Source: an uncultured Clostridia bacterium
GTDB taxonomy: Bacteria > Bacillota > Clostridia > Oscillospirales > Acutalibacteraceae
Reading direction: 5' to 3'
Length of the DNA: 48,105 nucleotides
Assembly (NCBI GenBank): GCA_937884995.1
Contig: CAKZZL010000020.1
Location: 1 to 48,105, forward strand
The position numbers and the translations under genes are program-made. The notes under the pieces were generated by a model. The model had not been told where the DNA came from. It saw only the letters and a program-made list of their open reading frames with translations, and did not search any database. Of the stretch, positions 17,247 to 25,462 are shown one piece after another. Every line of letters begins with the position of its first letter. Position 1 is the stretch's first letter.

Positions 17247-18138
17247 GGTTGAAAGTGAAAATGCGGATGAGAGACTTGACAAGTTCCTCGCAGATTTCAT
17301 CGAGAATACATCCCGTACATCAATTCAAAAGCAAATAGAAGAAGGCTTTGTCACTGTCAACGGAAAAACAGTAAGCAAGAATTACAGATTATCATACTCG
17401 GATATTATTGAACTTACAGAGCAGGAACTTAAGGTTATAGACGCAAAAGCAGAAAATATACCTTTGGACATCGTCTATGAAGATAATGACCTTTTAGTTG
17501 TCAACAAACCGAGAAATATGGTGGTTCATCCTGCCCCGGGTAATTATAGCGGAACACTTGTCAATGCACTGTTATATCATTGCAAAGATTCACTCTCAGG
17601 TATTAACGGAGTGTTAAGGCCCGGGATAGTACATCGAATTGACAAAGATACAAGCGGTTTGCTTATAGTAGCAAAAAACGATAAGTCACATATAGGGCTT
17701 GCAGAGCAAATCAAAGAGCATTCTTTTACACGTGAATACAATGCTGTCATCTGCGGACACCTTAAAGAAACAAAAGGAAGCATCGATGCCCCGATAGGGC
17801 GCAGTATTAAAGACCGAAAAAAGATGTGTGTGACAGAGACTAATTCTAAAAATGCAATTACACATTATGAGCTGATAAAGGAATATGAAAAGTATTCACA
17901 TATATCCCTTAAACTTGAAACAGGAAGAACACATCAAATAAGGGTACATATGGCATATATAGGGCATCCTGTTGCAGGTGATATGGTTTATGGAAATGAC
18001 AAATTCAGTTCCTGTCTTAACGGACAATGTCTTCATGCAATAAAAATCGGGTTTATACATCCCATAAACGGTGAATATATGGAGTTTATTTCAGATTTAC
18101 CGGATTATTTTAAGCAATTTCTTGATAAAATATCGTAA
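17227..18138 (+). CDS. RluD-family 23S rRNA/tRNA pseudouridine synthase
   Basis: 303 aa. An N-terminal S4 domain (residues ~14-75, DERLDKFLADF, GFVTVNGK) is followed by the RluA/RluD catalytic domain with the HRIDKDTSGLLIVAK motif (catalytic Asp) and RTHQIRVHMAYIGHPVAGD. The target uridines cannot be told from sequence. AAAGG lies before the ATG, inside lspA. Confidence 0.95.
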   Translation: MNKLIIEVESENADERLDKFLADFIENTSRTSIQKQIEEGFVTVNGKTVSKNYRLSYSDIIELTEQELKVIDAKAENIPLDIVYEDNDLLVVNKPRNMVVHPAPGNYSGTLVNALLYHCKDSLSGINGVLRPGIVHRIDKDTSGLLIVAKNDKSHIGLAEQIKEHSFTREYNAVICGHLKETKGSIDAPIGRSIKDRKKMCVTETNSKNAITHYELIKEYEKYSHISLKLETGRTHQIRVHMAYIGHPVAGDMVYGNDKFSSCLNGQCLHAIKIGFIHPINGEYMEFISDLPDYFKQFLDKIS

Positions 18139-18149
18139 AAGGAGTAGTT

Positions 18150-18986
18150 ATGGCCGGCAAAGATATGTCTGATTGGCTTGTAGTATCTGATATAGACGGA
18201 ACCTTAAATAACAAATTAAGGCTTCTGCCTAAAAGAAACTATGAAGCTATTAACAGATTTGTCAACGAATATAACGGGAACTTCACATTGGCTTCCGGCA
18301 GAAATGTTCAGTCATTGAGAATCCATTATGACAAGCTGCCTATTAAAGGGACTCCCGCCGTAGTATTAAACGGCGCGGGTCTGTATGACTATTCCATAGA
18401 GAAAATGATCCGTTTCTCTCCAATAAATCCCTCAGCAGTTGATATAGTTAGGAAGGTTTATGAAAGATTTCCTTCTGTTGAAATCGAAATCTTAACAGAT
18501 AAAACAATATATACCTTAAATTCAAAGATATTCTGTCCTGTGATGGTAAGGGCAGACAGACTTAATCATACCGATTACAAACGATATGCTCAGATACCTA
18601 AAGAAAACTGGGGCAAGGTAATATTCTTGGGACCGCCTAGCTTAATAACTGCGGTTAGGAAGTTTATAGACTCAATACCTGATAAAAAAGCAAACTTTAT
18701 GTCATCTTCAATATCAAGCTTTGAAATGCTTGAAGAAGGTGTGCACAAAGGTGTAGGAGCTATGGAGATAGCGAAAATTTATGGTATAGAACATAAGCAT
18801 ACGGCAGCCATAGGCGATTATTTCAATGACTATGATATGCTAAAAACCGTTTATCTTTCTGCTTGCTGCGGACAGGCTCCAAAAGAACTTAAAGCAATCT
18901 GCAAATATCACGCATGTCATTGTAACAAAGGCGCTGTAGGTGATTTGCTGGAATATATAATGGATAAATATGAGGAGGACAAGTAA
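18150..18986 (+). CDS. HAD-superfamily hydrolase (Cof type)
   Basis: 278 aa, Cof/IIB type phosphatase. Motif I is VVSDIDGTL near the N-terminus, motif II is LASGR, and motif IV is AIGDYFNDYDM; a C2B-type cap lies between. The likely substrates are sugar or nucleotide phosphates, but none can be named. AAAGGAG precedes the ATG 11 bases after rluD. The gene's last bases carry the ribosome binding site of the transketolase gene. Confidence 0.88.
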   Translation: MAGKDMSDWLVVSDIDGTLNNKLRLLPKRNYEAINRFVNEYNGNFTLASGRNVQSLRIHYDKLPIKGTPAVVLNGAGLYDYSIEKMIRFSPINPSAVDIVRKVYERFPSVEIEILTDKTIYTLNSKIFCPVMVRADRLNHTDYKRYAQIPKENWGKVIFLGPPSLITAVRKFIDSIPDKKANFMSSSISSFEMLEEGVHKGVGAMEIAKIYGIEHKHTAAIGDYFNDYDMLKTVYLSACCGQAPKELKAICKYHACHCNKGAVGDLLEYIMDKYEEDK

Positions 18987-18987
18987 T

Positions 18988-19830
18988 ATGAATGATCTTC
19001 AGAAAAAAGAACTGGATATTTTTGCTGTTAAAGCCAGACTTCTTCTTATGGAAGGTATTTTTAATGCAAAAGCAGGACATCCGGGTGGTTCACTTTCCAT
19101 ATGTGAGATTCTTGCATATTTGTACAATTGCGAGATGAAAGTGGATCCCAAGAATCCGAAAGATCCGGACAGAGACAGATTTGTACTTTCCAAAGGACAT
19201 GCAGCACCTGCTCTTTATGCTACACTTGCACTCAAAGGTTTTTTCCCGGCAGAAGACATGAAGACTTTGCGTAAGTCTGATTCATATCTTCAGGGACATC
19301 CGAATATGAACCTTGTACCCGGTGTCGATATGAGTACAGGCTCTCTCGGCCAGGGTGTTTCAGCAGCAGTAGGTATGGCTCTTTCAGCTAAACTTGATAA
19401 GAAAGATTTCAGAGTATATACAATATTGGGCGACGGAGAAATCGAAGAGGGACAAGTTTGGGAAGCAGCAATGTTTGCTTCTGCAAAAACTCTTGATAAT
19501 CTTGTGGTTATTGTTGATAATAACAATCTTCAAATAGACGGAACAGTTGAGGAAGTTAATTCTCCGTATCCTATTCTGGAAAAGTTTGCTGCTTTTGGAT
19601 TTAATACAATCGAAATCGATGGCAATAATCTTTATGAAATTGAAGATGCTTTAAAAAGCGCAAGAGAAACCAAAGGAAAGCCAACAGCAATTATCGCAAA
19701 GTGCTTAAAAGGCAAAGGCGTTTCATATATGGAAGATGCAGTCAATTGGCATGGTGCTGCACCGAATGAAGAGTTATATAACCAAGCAGTTGAGGAATTG
19801 ACTGCAACTCTTAAGAACCTGGAGGCATAA
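18988..19830 (+). CDS. Transketolase, N-terminal (TPP-binding) subunit
   Basis: 280 aa, the ThDP pyrophosphate-binding half of transketolase. Seen: KAGHPGGSLS, SKGHAAPALYATL, the metal/ThDP motif GDGEIEEGQVWEA...VDNNNLQIDG. The ATG at 18988 lies nine bases after GAGGAGG (18972-18978); the ATG at 18970 overlaps the HAD stop region and precedes that site. The partner half follows after four bases. Split transketolases are normal in anaerobes and archaea, so this is not a broken gene. It acts in the non-oxidative pentose phosphate pathway. Confidence 0.95.
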   Translation: MNDLQKKELDIFAVKARLLLMEGIFNAKAGHPGGSLSICEILAYLYNCEMKVDPKNPKDPDRDRFVLSKGHAAPALYATLALKGFFPAEDMKTLRKSDSYLQGHPNMNLVPGVDMSTGSLGQGVSAAVGMALSAKLDKKDFRVYTILGDGEIEEGQVWEAAMFASAKTLDNLVVIVDNNNLQIDGTVEEVNSPYPILEKFAAFGFNTIEIDGNNLYEIEDALKSARETKGKPTAIIAKCLKGKGVSYMEDAVNWHGAAPNEELYNQAVEELTATLKNLEA

Positions 19831-19834
19831 GATT

Positions 19835-20782
19835 ATGAGTCAAATTATTAAAACAGCAACCCGTGATGCTTATGGTAAAGCTCTTATAGAACTCGGTTCT
19901 ACAGACAAAAAGATTATTGTTCTTGATGCCGACCTTGCTGAAGCAACAAGAACAGGAAAATTCAAAAAAGCATATCCTGAAAAGTTTATTGACTGCGGTA
20001 TAGCAGAATCAAACATGATGAGTATTGCTGCAGGTCTTGCTTCAACAGGCTATATAGTATTTGCATCATCATTTGCCATGTTTGCTGCAGGAAGAGCTTT
20101 TGAACAAGTAAGAAATTCAATTGGATATCCTCACCTTAACGTTAAAATCGGCGCTACACATGCAGGTATATCCGTAGGTGAAGACGGAGCAAGTCATCAA
20201 TGCTGCGAGGATATTGCTCTTATGAGATCAATACCGGGTATGGTTATTCTTAATCCTGCAGATGATGTTGAAAGCCGCCTTTGCGTTCTTGCTGCTGCAG
20301 AGCATCAGGGACCTGTATATATGAGATTCGGACGTCTTGCAGTACCGAGAGTATTTGACGAGGATTACAAATTTGAAATCGGAAAGGGCAGTATCCTGAA
20401 AGAAGGCAACGATATAACTATCATAGCAACGGGACTTATGGTTAATGAAGCAATGATAGCCACACAAAAGCTTCAGGACGAAGGTATCTCAGTAAGACTT
20501 GTCAATATGGCAACAATTAAACCTATCGACCGCGATCTCATAATTGACTGCGCTAAGAAGACAGGAGTTATTGTTACTGCTGAAGAACATAACATTATAG
20601 GCGGACTTGGATCCGCAGTTACTGAGGTTGTATGTGAAAGTGTACCTGTACCGGTTATAAGGGTAGGCGTTAATGATAAGTTTGGTAAATCAGGTCCTGC
20701 ACTTGAACTTTTACATATCTACGGACTGGATGCAGATAATATAGTTGAGAATTGTAAAAAGGCTCTTGAACTTAAAAAGTAA
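19835..20782 (+). CDS. Transketolase, C-terminal subunit
   Basis: 315 aa: the pyrimidine-binding and C-terminal domains of transketolase. Seen: DADLAEATRTGKF, the catalytic glutamate region FIDCGIAESNMMSIAAGLA, and TAEEHNIIGGLGSAV in the C-terminal domain. GGAGG precedes the ATG. It would form the active enzyme with the product of the preceding gene. A DXS identity is excluded by the split arrangement and by the GHPGGS-type partner. Confidence 0.95.
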   Translation: MSQIIKTATRDAYGKALIELGSTDKKIIVLDADLAEATRTGKFKKAYPEKFIDCGIAESNMMSIAAGLASTGYIVFASSFAMFAAGRAFEQVRNSIGYPHLNVKIGATHAGISVGEDGASHQCCEDIALMRSIPGMVILNPADDVESRLCVLAAAEHQGPVYMRFGRLAVPRVFDEDYKFEIGKGSILKEGNDITIIATGLMVNEAMIATQKLQDEGISVRLVNMATIKPIDRDLIIDCAKKTGVIVTAEEHNIIGGLGSAVTEVVCESVPVPVIRVGVNDKFGKSGPALELLHIYGLDADNIVENCKKALELKK

Positions 20783-20806
20783 GAAATAAATTATTTGTTA
20801 ACATTT

Positions 20807-20838
20807 AAGCCTGTCTGTTGTCTTACAGATAGGTTTTA
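20807..20838 (+). terminator. Possible terminator or attenuator hairpin after transketolase
   Basis: AAGCCTGTCTG (20807-20817) pairs with CAGATAGGTTT (20826-20836), with one G-U pair and an 8-base loop, then a short T-run. Only 26 bases remain to the metF start, so partial read-through into metF is likely. Confidence 0.5.
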
Positions 20839-20863
20839 TGTTAATATACATACGGTGATTGTT

Positions 20864-21724
20864 ATGAAGATATCAGATAAATTTCAAAAAGGTAAAACAA
20901 CATTTTCTTTTGAGGTTTTTCCACCAAAAAACAATTCGCAACTTGACAGTATTGAGTCGGCAGTAGCTGAACTGTCCAAATTATCTCCCGAATTTATAAG
21001 TGTAACTTACGGGGCAGGTGGAGGCACGTCTGATTATACTGTACGTATAGCATCGGATATAAAGAACAAATACGGTGTTGATACAATTGCCCACCTTACA
21101 TGTATTTCAACTCCCATTAAGAAGATAGATGAATATATAGAAAGCTTAAAAGCAAACAAAATCGAAAATATACTTGCACTCAGAGGTGACAGACCTCCTG
21201 AAGCCTTTGTATATTCTGATGGTGTGTATTTTGAATATGCATCTGATCTTGTCAGACACATAAATGAAAAAGGTGATTTTTGTATAGCAGGAGCATGTTA
21301 CCCTGAGGGCCATACTGAATCTAAAAACCTTAAAGAGGATATAAACCATCTCAAAATAAAAGTTAACAGTGGTGTAGAATTCTTAACAACACAGCTTTTT
21401 TATGACAATAATGCCTTTTATAACTTTATGGATAAAATAAGAAAGAAAGGCATTGAGCTTCCGGTTCTTGCCGGAATCATGCCTATTACAAGCTATAGTT
21501 CAATTGAAAGAACCATAAAACTTTCCGGTACATCAATACCTGCTGAAGTTTCATCTTTCATCAGCAGGTACAGAGATGATCCGCAGTCACTTCTTAACGC
21601 CGGCATGGAATATGCATTTAAGCAAATTAATGAACTTATTGATTACGGAGTCGATGGAATCCATATTTATACAATGAATAAACCTTTTATTGCTCAGCAG
21701 ATTGTTAAGGAGTGCCGGGATTGA
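20864..21724 (+). CDS. metF: Methylenetetrahydrofolate reductase
   Basis: 286 aa, the length of bacterial MetF. It makes 5-methyl-THF for methionine synthesis or the Wood-Ljungdahl methyl branch. Seen: FSFEVFPPKN at the N-terminus (active-site Glu), SVTYGAGG, HLTCI, LALRGDRPP, GACYPEGH and TTQLFYDN. The ATG at 20864 has GGTGA six bases upstream and fits the family start; a reading from 20795 would add an odd leader running through the hairpin. No metV partner or SAM riboswitch was seen. Confidence 0.94.
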   Translation: MKISDKFQKGKTTFSFEVFPPKNNSQLDSIESAVAELSKLSPEFISVTYGAGGGTSDYTVRIASDIKNKYGVDTIAHLTCISTPIKKIDEYIESLKANKIENILALRGDRPPEAFVYSDGVYFEYASDLVRHINEKGDFCIAGACYPEGHTESKNLKEDINHLKIKVNSGVEFLTTQLFYDNNAFYNFMDKIRKKGIELPVLAGIMPITSYSSIERTIKLSGTSIPAEVSSFISRYRDDPQSLLNAGMEYAFKQINELIDYGVDGIHIYTMNKPFIAQQIVKECRD

Positions 21725-21725
21725 T

Positions 21726-22565
21726 ATGTTCGGTTATGTTACAGTATATAAGCCGGAATTAAAGATTAAAGATTATGAGGCATATAAAGGGGTATATTGT
21801 ACACTTTGCAAGAACATGGGAAAAAAGTTCGGTATAATTTCCAGACTGCTTTTAAGTTACGATTCCACTTTTTATGCTTTATTCAGGATTGCATTGAATG
21901 ACAGGGATTTAAGTCTTTGTAAAGCACATTGTACATTTAATCCAACAAAAAAATGCCTGAAAATCAATAATGAAAAAGAAATCTTTGATGAGGCATCTGC
22001 TTTAACAATAATTCTTTCATATTTCAAACTTGAAGATAATATTAAGGACAGCAAAGGTATAAAAGAACTTCTATATAAGCTGTTAAAGCCGTATTTTTTA
22101 ATTAAGGTTAAAAAAGCAAGAAAAGAATTCAATGGTATTTATGGCATAGCATGTAAAGCAATGGAAAAACAGGAAAAAGCAGAAAAAGAAAATTCTCTGA
22201 TGGATATTGCAGCTCACCCGACTGCACAGATGCTTAAATTATTGCTGGCACTGCATTATGAAGATGAAAGCATCCAAAGATTTGCATACATGCTCGGACG
22301 AGTTATATATTTTATGGATGCATATGATGATTATGACAAGGATATAAAAGAGGGGACGTTTAATCCTTTCAAAGAAACAGATGATTTAGTAAATGAAGCT
22401 ACAATTGCCATTAACACATCAGTAGGCGAAATGGCTGAACTCCTGACAAAGATTGATATATATAAATACAGACCTGTTATAGAAAATGTCATTATATACG
22501 GCTTTTCAAACAGACTTAAGGAAATAAGTAGGAAGTACGAAGGTGAAATCAGTGAACCCATATGA
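21726..22565 (+). CDS. DUF5685-family protein, helical, Asp- and Cys-rich motifs
   Basis: 279 aa. The start MFGYVTVYKPELKIKDYEAY and the YCTLC pair are those of the uncharacterised DUF5685 family. Seen: C25xxC28, then C65, C69 and C77, suggesting a metal site; an Asp pair D104xxxD108 in LEDNIKD; and a second acidic stretch D198-D206 (DAYDDYDKD) followed by IKEGTFNPF. No signal peptide or convincing membrane helix. The start follows AAGGAG by 13 bases, so it is weakly supported. It overlaps the next gene by 14 bases. Function is unknown; a metal-dependent all-alpha enzyme is an inference. Confidence 0.82.
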   Translation: MFGYVTVYKPELKIKDYEAYKGVYCTLCKNMGKKFGIISRLLLSYDSTFYALFRIALNDRDLSLCKAHCTFNPTKKCLKINNEKEIFDEASALTIILSYFKLEDNIKDSKGIKELLYKLLKPYFLIKVKKARKEFNGIYGIACKAMEKQEKAEKENSLMDIAAHPTAQMLKLLLALHYEDESIQRFAYMLGRVIYFMDAYDDYDKDIKEGTFNPFKETDDLVNEATIAINTSVGEMAELLTKIDIYKYRPVIENVIIYGFSNRLKEISRKYEGEISEPI

Positions 22566-23124
22566 AGTTCTTGGGATCAGTCCAAACAGCAGCATTCAGC
22601 AAATAAAGGATGCATATATTACTGCTATGAGAAATGTTCAAAATTCAAATATGTCTGATGAAGAAAAGCAAAGAAGTGGCAGCCAGCTTGATGAAGCATA
22701 TGACACACTGATTAACGGTATCTCCGGTTTTGGCAATTATCAGGGATCTCAATACGGAGATGTAAGAAATTGCCTAAATAACAACAGGGTAGACGATGCA
22801 GAAACAATACTAAACGGTGTACCTCAAAAAATGAGAAATGCTGAATGGTATTTCTTAAAGGGCTGTATACATCAAAGACGCGGATGGTTGAATGAAGCAT
22901 ATAAGAACTTCCAGACTGCATATAATATGGAACCTAATAATCAGGAATATTCATATGCATTCAATTCAATGAACAACAATGTTAATGGTGGATACAGAGT
23001 TAACAAATCTGACAAATCAAGTGCCTGCGGAGACGACAGTAATTGTTGCAAGTGTCTTTGCGATTTATGGTGCTGTGACAGCATTTGTGAATGCTTTGGA
23101 GGGGATTTAATTCCATGTTGCTGA
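22552..23124 (+). CDS. J-like/TPR protein with Cys-rich C-terminal tail
   Basis: 190 aa. Residues 1-58 resemble a J domain (NPYEVLGI..., QIKDAYITAM, LDEAYDTL), but the HPD tripeptide needed to stimulate DnaK is absent: the loop reads NVQNSNMSDEEKQR. Residues ~75-145 look like two TPR-type helical repeats. The last ~34 residues hold 11 cysteines. The GTG at 22552 is six bases after AAGGTGA; the GTG at 22543 lies within that site. It overlaps the DUF5685 gene and is followed after one base by a membrane protein, so the three are probably co-translated. Function unknown. Confidence 0.8.
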   Translation: MNPYEVLGISPNSSIQQIKDAYITAMRNVQNSNMSDEEKQRSGSQLDEAYDTLINGISGFGNYQGSQYGDVRNCLNNNRVDDAETILNGVPQKMRNAEWYFLKGCIHQRRGWLNEAYKNFQTAYNMEPNNQEYSYAFNSMNNNVNGGYRVNKSDKSSACGDDSNCCKCLCDLWCCDSICECFGGDLIPCC

Positions 23125-23125
23125 G

Positions 23126-23671
23126 ATGAGAAACGGAAGAACAAAATCAATAAAAGTAGCGCTGGGAGGAATCCTCGCTGCGCTTTCTTTAATCTTTATG
23201 TTTTTTACTTCAATATTTCCTTCAATGACTTATGCTGCTCCTGCAGTTTGCGGAGCACTTTTAATGGTAACCGTTATTGAGATATCCTCCTGGTTTTCAT
23301 TACTTATATATGCCGTTGTGGGATTCCTTTCTATCTTTTTGGTAGCAGATAAAGAAGCTGCTGTAATATACTTACTGTTTTTCGGATATTATCCTATTAT
23401 CAAAGGAATGATTGAAGCTAAACTTTCTTTGCCTTCTTCATGGATATGCAAATATATTATCTTTAATATATCAATAATTATCTCTTACTTTATTTGTTCG
23501 AAATTGTTAGGCATTGAATATGATGAAATAGGTAATTTCGGTAAATTCTCAGTTCTAATATTGCTGATTATGGGCAATATAATTTTTGCAATATATGATT
23601 TGGCACTTACAAGGTTAGTAACGGCATATTTAAGGCATTGGCAGAAATATGTCAAGCGCATTTTAAGATAA
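23126..23671 (+). CDS. Integral membrane protein, unknown function
   Basis: 181 aa, with about five predicted membrane helices (roughly residues 9-30, 35-50, 55-70, 75-95, 105-125, 140-165). It begins with a short basic N-terminus. No enzyme or transporter signature is recognised; the general layout recalls small ECF-type substrate-binding membrane proteins, which is a guess. Its ATG lies one base after the stop of the J-like gene. Confidence 0.72.
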   Translation: MRNGRTKSIKVALGGILAALSLIFMFFTSIFPSMTYAAPAVCGALLMVTVIEISSWFSLLIYAVVGFLSIFLVADKEAAVIYLLFFGYYPIIKGMIEAKLSLPSSWICKYIIFNISIIISYFICSKLLGIEYDEIGNFGKFSVLILLIMGNIIFAIYDLALTRLVTAYLRHWQKYVKRILR

Positions 23672-23681
23672 TCATGAAATC

Positions 23682-23710
23682 TTGACTTTTTGTATTCTTT
23701 TTCATATAAT
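23682..23710 (+). promoter_or_regulatory. Promoter of tRNA-Leu
   Basis: TTGACT (23682-23687), a 17-base spacer and TATAAT (23705-23710) lie 14 bases before the mature tRNA 5' end. Confidence 0.8.
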
Positions 23711-23724
23711 AATTAAAGTCTTGC

Positions 23725-23811
23725 GCCGGTGTGATGGAATTGGCAGACGTGCCAGACTCAAAATCTGGTGGTAGCAATACCGTACCGGTTCGACCCCGGT
23801 CACCGGCACCA
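23725..23811 (+). tRNA. tRNA-Leu, anticodon CAA
   Basis: A class II tRNA of 87 bases. The acceptor stem GCCGGTG (23725-23731) pairs with CACCGGC (23801-23807), followed by ACCA encoded in the gene. The anticodon stem CCAGA/TCTGG holds the loop CTCAAAA, so the anticodon CAA (23759-23761) reads UUG. The variable arm is long (TGGTAGCAATACCG region) and the T loop GGTTCGACCCC is present. MiaA and MiaB encoded upstream act on A37 in such UNN-reading tRNAs. Confidence 0.97.
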
Positions 23812-23823
23812 AACTTTAGAAAT

Positions 23824-23868
23824 CCGAACTCTATCTTCCAAACGGAATGCGGGTTCGGTTTTTTCTTT
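23824..23868 (+). terminator. Terminator of tRNA-Leu
   Basis: CCGAACTC (23824-23831) pairs with GGGTTCGG (23851-23858, one G-U), with an inner TTCC/GGAA stem, followed by a T-rich tail. Confidence 0.85.
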
Positions 23869-23899
23869 TCATCTTATATTTTTTCTTTAGTAGACGGTT

Positions 23900-23940
23900 A
23901 CACCATACAGTTGCCAAAAAATCAACACATGGTGTATAAT
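23900..23940 (+). promoter_or_regulatory. Putative promoter with flanking inverted repeat, upstream of M28 peptidase
   Basis: TTGCCA (23911-23916), an 18-base spacer and TATAAT (23935-23940) form a promoter. ACACCAT (23900-23906) and ATGGTGT (23929-23935) form a 7-bp inverted repeat spanning the -35 element, a possible operator or leader element. About 190 bases of untranslated leader would follow, in which no riboswitch was recognised. Confidence 0.45.
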
Positions 23941-24138
23941 TATAATCGTGATTTGCTAAAACAAGATTATAATATATTTACTGAGCTCTGTGCACCAACC
24001 CGAATTATTTGTTAACTGAAATTTTCGGGATATTTTTATGCCTTTACGTGGATGTTTTTATCGTTATAATTATTGAAATATATAATTGATTATGTTAAAA
24101 TTACATTAATAATGCATATATACGAGGAGGAAAATATT

Positions 24139-25377
24139 ATGGATTTACAAAGAGTTATTGATCGTAAAGATGATGCTGCACAGTATATGATTGATGAGAT
24201 AACTCATATCTGTAAAGACATGGACACAAGAAGTCCCGGCACGAAAGGCGAGGAGCAGGCATGTGAATACATGGCTGACGTTATGAAGGACCTTGGCTGC
24301 CAAAGCGCGGAGATTGAAGAGTTTAAAGAGCATCCTGCTTCATTCTTTGGATGGATTTATTTTACTATCACTTTAGTATTGATTGGTATTATTTTGTTCT
24401 TTACGGTCAGTCCTTTATTTTCAATTATTGCCATTGCATTAGGCCTTTTTATTGCTTTTATGCAGTTTGGCTTATATAAGAAAATGATGGATCCGTTTTT
24501 CCCGGAACTTACCGGACATAATGTTACTGCTATTAAAAAGCCTACAGGTGAAGTTAAGCGTCGTATATTCTTTAACGGACATCCGGATGCTGCTTGGGAA
24601 TGGCCTGTAAACTATAAACTTGGCGGTGTCGGATTTGAAGGACACGCTGTTATATGCGGTGTTGGCGCTATTTATTATATAGTTGTTTCCATCATATATC
24701 TTGTAAACAACGGTATTAGCTTCGGCATGGTAGAGACAAGCTTTGCAACAAAAATGGCTCTTTGGGGTCTTCTGTTTGTTCCTTTCCTTGTTGGACTTTA
24801 TTGGATGTGGAATGAAAACAGAATAGTTGACGGTGCAAATGATAACCTTTCCGGTTGTTATATGGGCATTGCCATTCTTAAAATGCTGAAAGAAGAAGGC
24901 ATTGAATTTGAAAATACTGAAATCGGTGTTATCCTTTCAGGTTCTGAAGAAGCAGGACTCAGAGGTTCAATGGCCTGGAGTGATGCCCATAAGAATGATT
25001 ACAATGATGTACCTACAATTATTCTTTCTTATGATACTATTCATGACCCTAAATATCTTATGACAAACTACAGAGATCTTAACGGTACAATTAAGGTTGA
25101 TAAAGAAGTTTCAGATCTCTTTATGGAATCAGCTAAAGAAGTTAATGTTCCTTGCGTAAGGGGCTGGGTTCCTCCGCTTGGCGGCGCTACTGACTCTGCT
25201 GCTTTCTCAAAGGCAGGTTTTAGAGTAACCGGAATCACAGGACTTAATCATAAACTTGAGGATTATTATCATACAAGAAGAGATACCTATGATAATATGA
25301 ACGCAGAAGGACTTGCAAATTGCTTCGCAGCTTCTGTAAAGGCTCTTGAAAAGTTCGACAACGGGGCTCTTCAATAA
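24139..25377 (+). CDS. Membrane-embedded M28-family metallopeptidase
   Basis: 412 aa. The M28 zinc ligands are visible in order: NGHPDAAWEW (H~148), DGANDNLSG (D~233), SGSEEAGLRG (E~268/269), SYDTIHD (D~297) and GLNHKLEDYY (H~371). Hydrophobic segments at about residues 68-113 (two helices), 168-190 and 202-222 lie inside the peptidase domain, so this is a membrane protein rather than a soluble aminopeptidase. The start at 24139 follows GAGGAGG. Substrate unknown; an exopeptidase acting on small peptides is expected. It is followed by a symporter gene after 85 bases. Confidence 0.87.
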   Translation: MDLQRVIDRKDDAAQYMIDEITHICKDMDTRSPGTKGEEQACEYMADVMKDLGCQSAEIEEFKEHPASFFGWIYFTITLVLIGIILFFTVSPLFSIIAIALGLFIAFMQFGLYKKMMDPFFPELTGHNVTAIKKPTGEVKRRIFFNGHPDAAWEWPVNYKLGGVGFEGHAVICGVGAIYYIVVSIIYLVNNGISFGMVETSFATKMALWGLLFVPFLVGLYWMWNENRIVDGANDNLSGCYMGIAILKMLKEEGIEFENTEIGVILSGSEEAGLRGSMAWSDAHKNDYNDVPTIILSYDTIHDPKYLMTNYRDLNGTIKVDKEVSDLFMESAKEVNVPCVRGWVPPLGGATDSAAFSKAGFRVTGITGLNHKLEDYYHTRRDTYDNMNAEGLANCFAASVKALEKFDNGALQ

Positions 25378-25462
25378 TTTTTTGTATGCTTTCGATATTG
25401 GATCTATCCTCTATCGATATGTAAAAAATATATAAAAATATCTACGAAAGGGAAAGTAAACG

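Noticed and set aside
18988..20782. Transketolase as a gene broken by a frameshift
   Set aside because: Both halves have complete domains, own ribosome binding sites and the known two-subunit arrangement.
20783..20863. SAM riboswitch or T-box before metF
   Set aside because: The leader is only ~80 bases with one simple hairpin; no conserved riboswitch core.
23731..24015. A plus-strand frame starting in the tRNA region
   Set aside because: It runs through the tRNA-Leu and its terminator; no coding signs.
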